From SSF53 sp036170535 (GTDB taxonomy: Bacteria; Spirochaetota; Leptospiria; Leptospirales; Leptonemataceae), in the NCBI GenBank assembly GCA_036170535.1, contig JAVHPJ010000199.1, positions 1 to 6,501 of the forward strand: 6,501 nt of DNA, in the 5' to 3' direction. Positions 6,039-6,501 of the stretch are shown here, piece after piece (position 1 is the first letter of the stretch; every line of letters begins with the position of its first letter). The notes beneath the pieces were generated by a model, which searched no databases, was not told the DNA's origin, and was given only the letters and a program-made list of their open reading frames with translations. The translations under genes were made by a program, and so were the position numbers.

Positions 6039-6501
6039 TCAGCCCAGATTCGGTCGGAGCCAGCGCTCCATTTCTTCGAGCGACTTGCCTTTACGCTGAC
6101 TGTAGTCTTCGAGCTGATCCCGGGCAATCTGACCCAGGCCGAAATATTCGGCTTCGGCATTTGCAAAGTAGATCCCGCACACCGCCGCCGCGGGATACAT
6201 CGCCTTGTTTTCCGTAAGCGCAATGCCGGTCGCGGACGTGACCTCCAGGAGATCGAAGAGAAAATCTTTCTCGGTATGATCGGGCTGCGCCGGATAACCT
6301 GGCGCAGGACGAATGCCGGCGTATTTCTCGCGAATAAGATCTTCGGCGGTGAATTTTTCGTCGCTCGCGTAGCCCCACGATTCTTTGCGCACCCTCTCGT
6401 GAAGGTATTCCGCAAAAGCCTCCGCAATGCGATCGCCGAGCGCCTTGGTCATGATGCTGTTGTAATCGTCGTGATTCTTCTCAAATTCGACGGCGAGTTT
6501 T
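6039..6501 (-). CDS. metH: Cobalamin-dependent methionine synthase, C-terminal activation domain (partial)
   Basis: This is the last 153 codons of MetH, which methylates homocysteine to methionine using methyltetrahydrofolate and cobalamin. The visible part is the AdoMet-binding reactivation domain that re-methylates oxidised cob(II)alamin with a flavodoxin-type partner. The frame is open to the window edge and begins ...EFEKNHDDYNSIM, matching the internal MetH segment before LADRLAEAFAEYLHE, so the ATG at 6452 is not the start. Diagnostic motifs are GDRIAEAFAEYLHERV, REKYAGIRPAPGYPA followed by PDHTEK (the AdoMet site), LTENKAMYPAAAVCGIYF, IARDQLEDYSQRKG and the terminal ERWLRPNLG. A Gln follows GYPA where E. 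coli has Cys. The protein ends soon after PNLG, slightly shorter than the E. coli tail. The catalytic, folate and cobalamin domains lie beyond the window. A complete gene should begin about 3 kb to the right. Confidence 0.96.
   Translation of the reverse strand, partial: KLAVEFEKNHDDYNSIMTKALGDRIAEAFAEYLHERVRKESWGYASDEKFTAEDLIREKYAGIRPAPGYPAQPDHTEKDFLFDLLEVTSATGIALTENKAMYPAAAVCGIYFANAEAEYFGLGQIARDQLEDYSQRKGKSLEEMERWLRPNLG

Noticed and set aside
5018..6427. Long open frame on - (469 codons) across the epimerase gene and metH end
   Set aside because: It is antisense to the epimerase and out of frame with metH, both with strong family motifs. Its translation is Arg/Ala/Gly-rich and low complexity with no domain, as expected from GC-rich shadow frames.

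Overview
The window is GC-rich bacterial DNA packed with coding sequence. It has eight genes, six complete and one cut at each edge, with gene gaps of roughly 30 to 115 bp. There is no tRNA, rRNA, CRISPR array, insertion sequence or phage signature. The metH end shows a bacterium with cobalamin-dependent methionine synthase; nothing here fixes the phylum.

Layout from left to right: (1) the C-terminal part of an XRE-type helix-turn-helix regulator on + (1-486, start outside the window). (2) A four-gene block on - read from 4066 down to 521: a GT4 glycosyltransferase, a calcineurin-like metallophosphoesterase, a polymerase-beta-fold nucleotidyltransferase and an unrecognised protein. The last three have overlapping ends, which points to one mRNA with translational coupling. 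(3) A divergent intergenic region around 4067-4181. (4) A two-gene operon on +: an alpha/beta hydrolase of the monoacylglycerol lipase/lysophospholipase type, then an extended-SDR NAD-dependent epimerase/dehydrogenase, joined by a TAATG stop/start. (5) The 3' end of metH on - (6039-6501, start outside the window).

Both convergent junctions (487-520 and 6008-6038) carry an inverted repeat that could act as a transcription terminator.

The least ordinary part is the nucleotidyltransferase / metallophosphoesterase / unknown-protein trio. The transferase has the G-S...D-x-D core plus an inserted Cys/His cluster that resembles a metal site. The phosphoesterase has Tyr where most relatives have the GNH[DE] histidine. 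The third protein overlaps the transferase gene and matches no family I know. A nucleotidyl 'writer' beside a phosphoesterase 'eraser' is a reasonable hypothesis, but the sequence does not prove it. The remaining genes look like ordinary chromosomal housekeeping or envelope and lipid metabolism genes.
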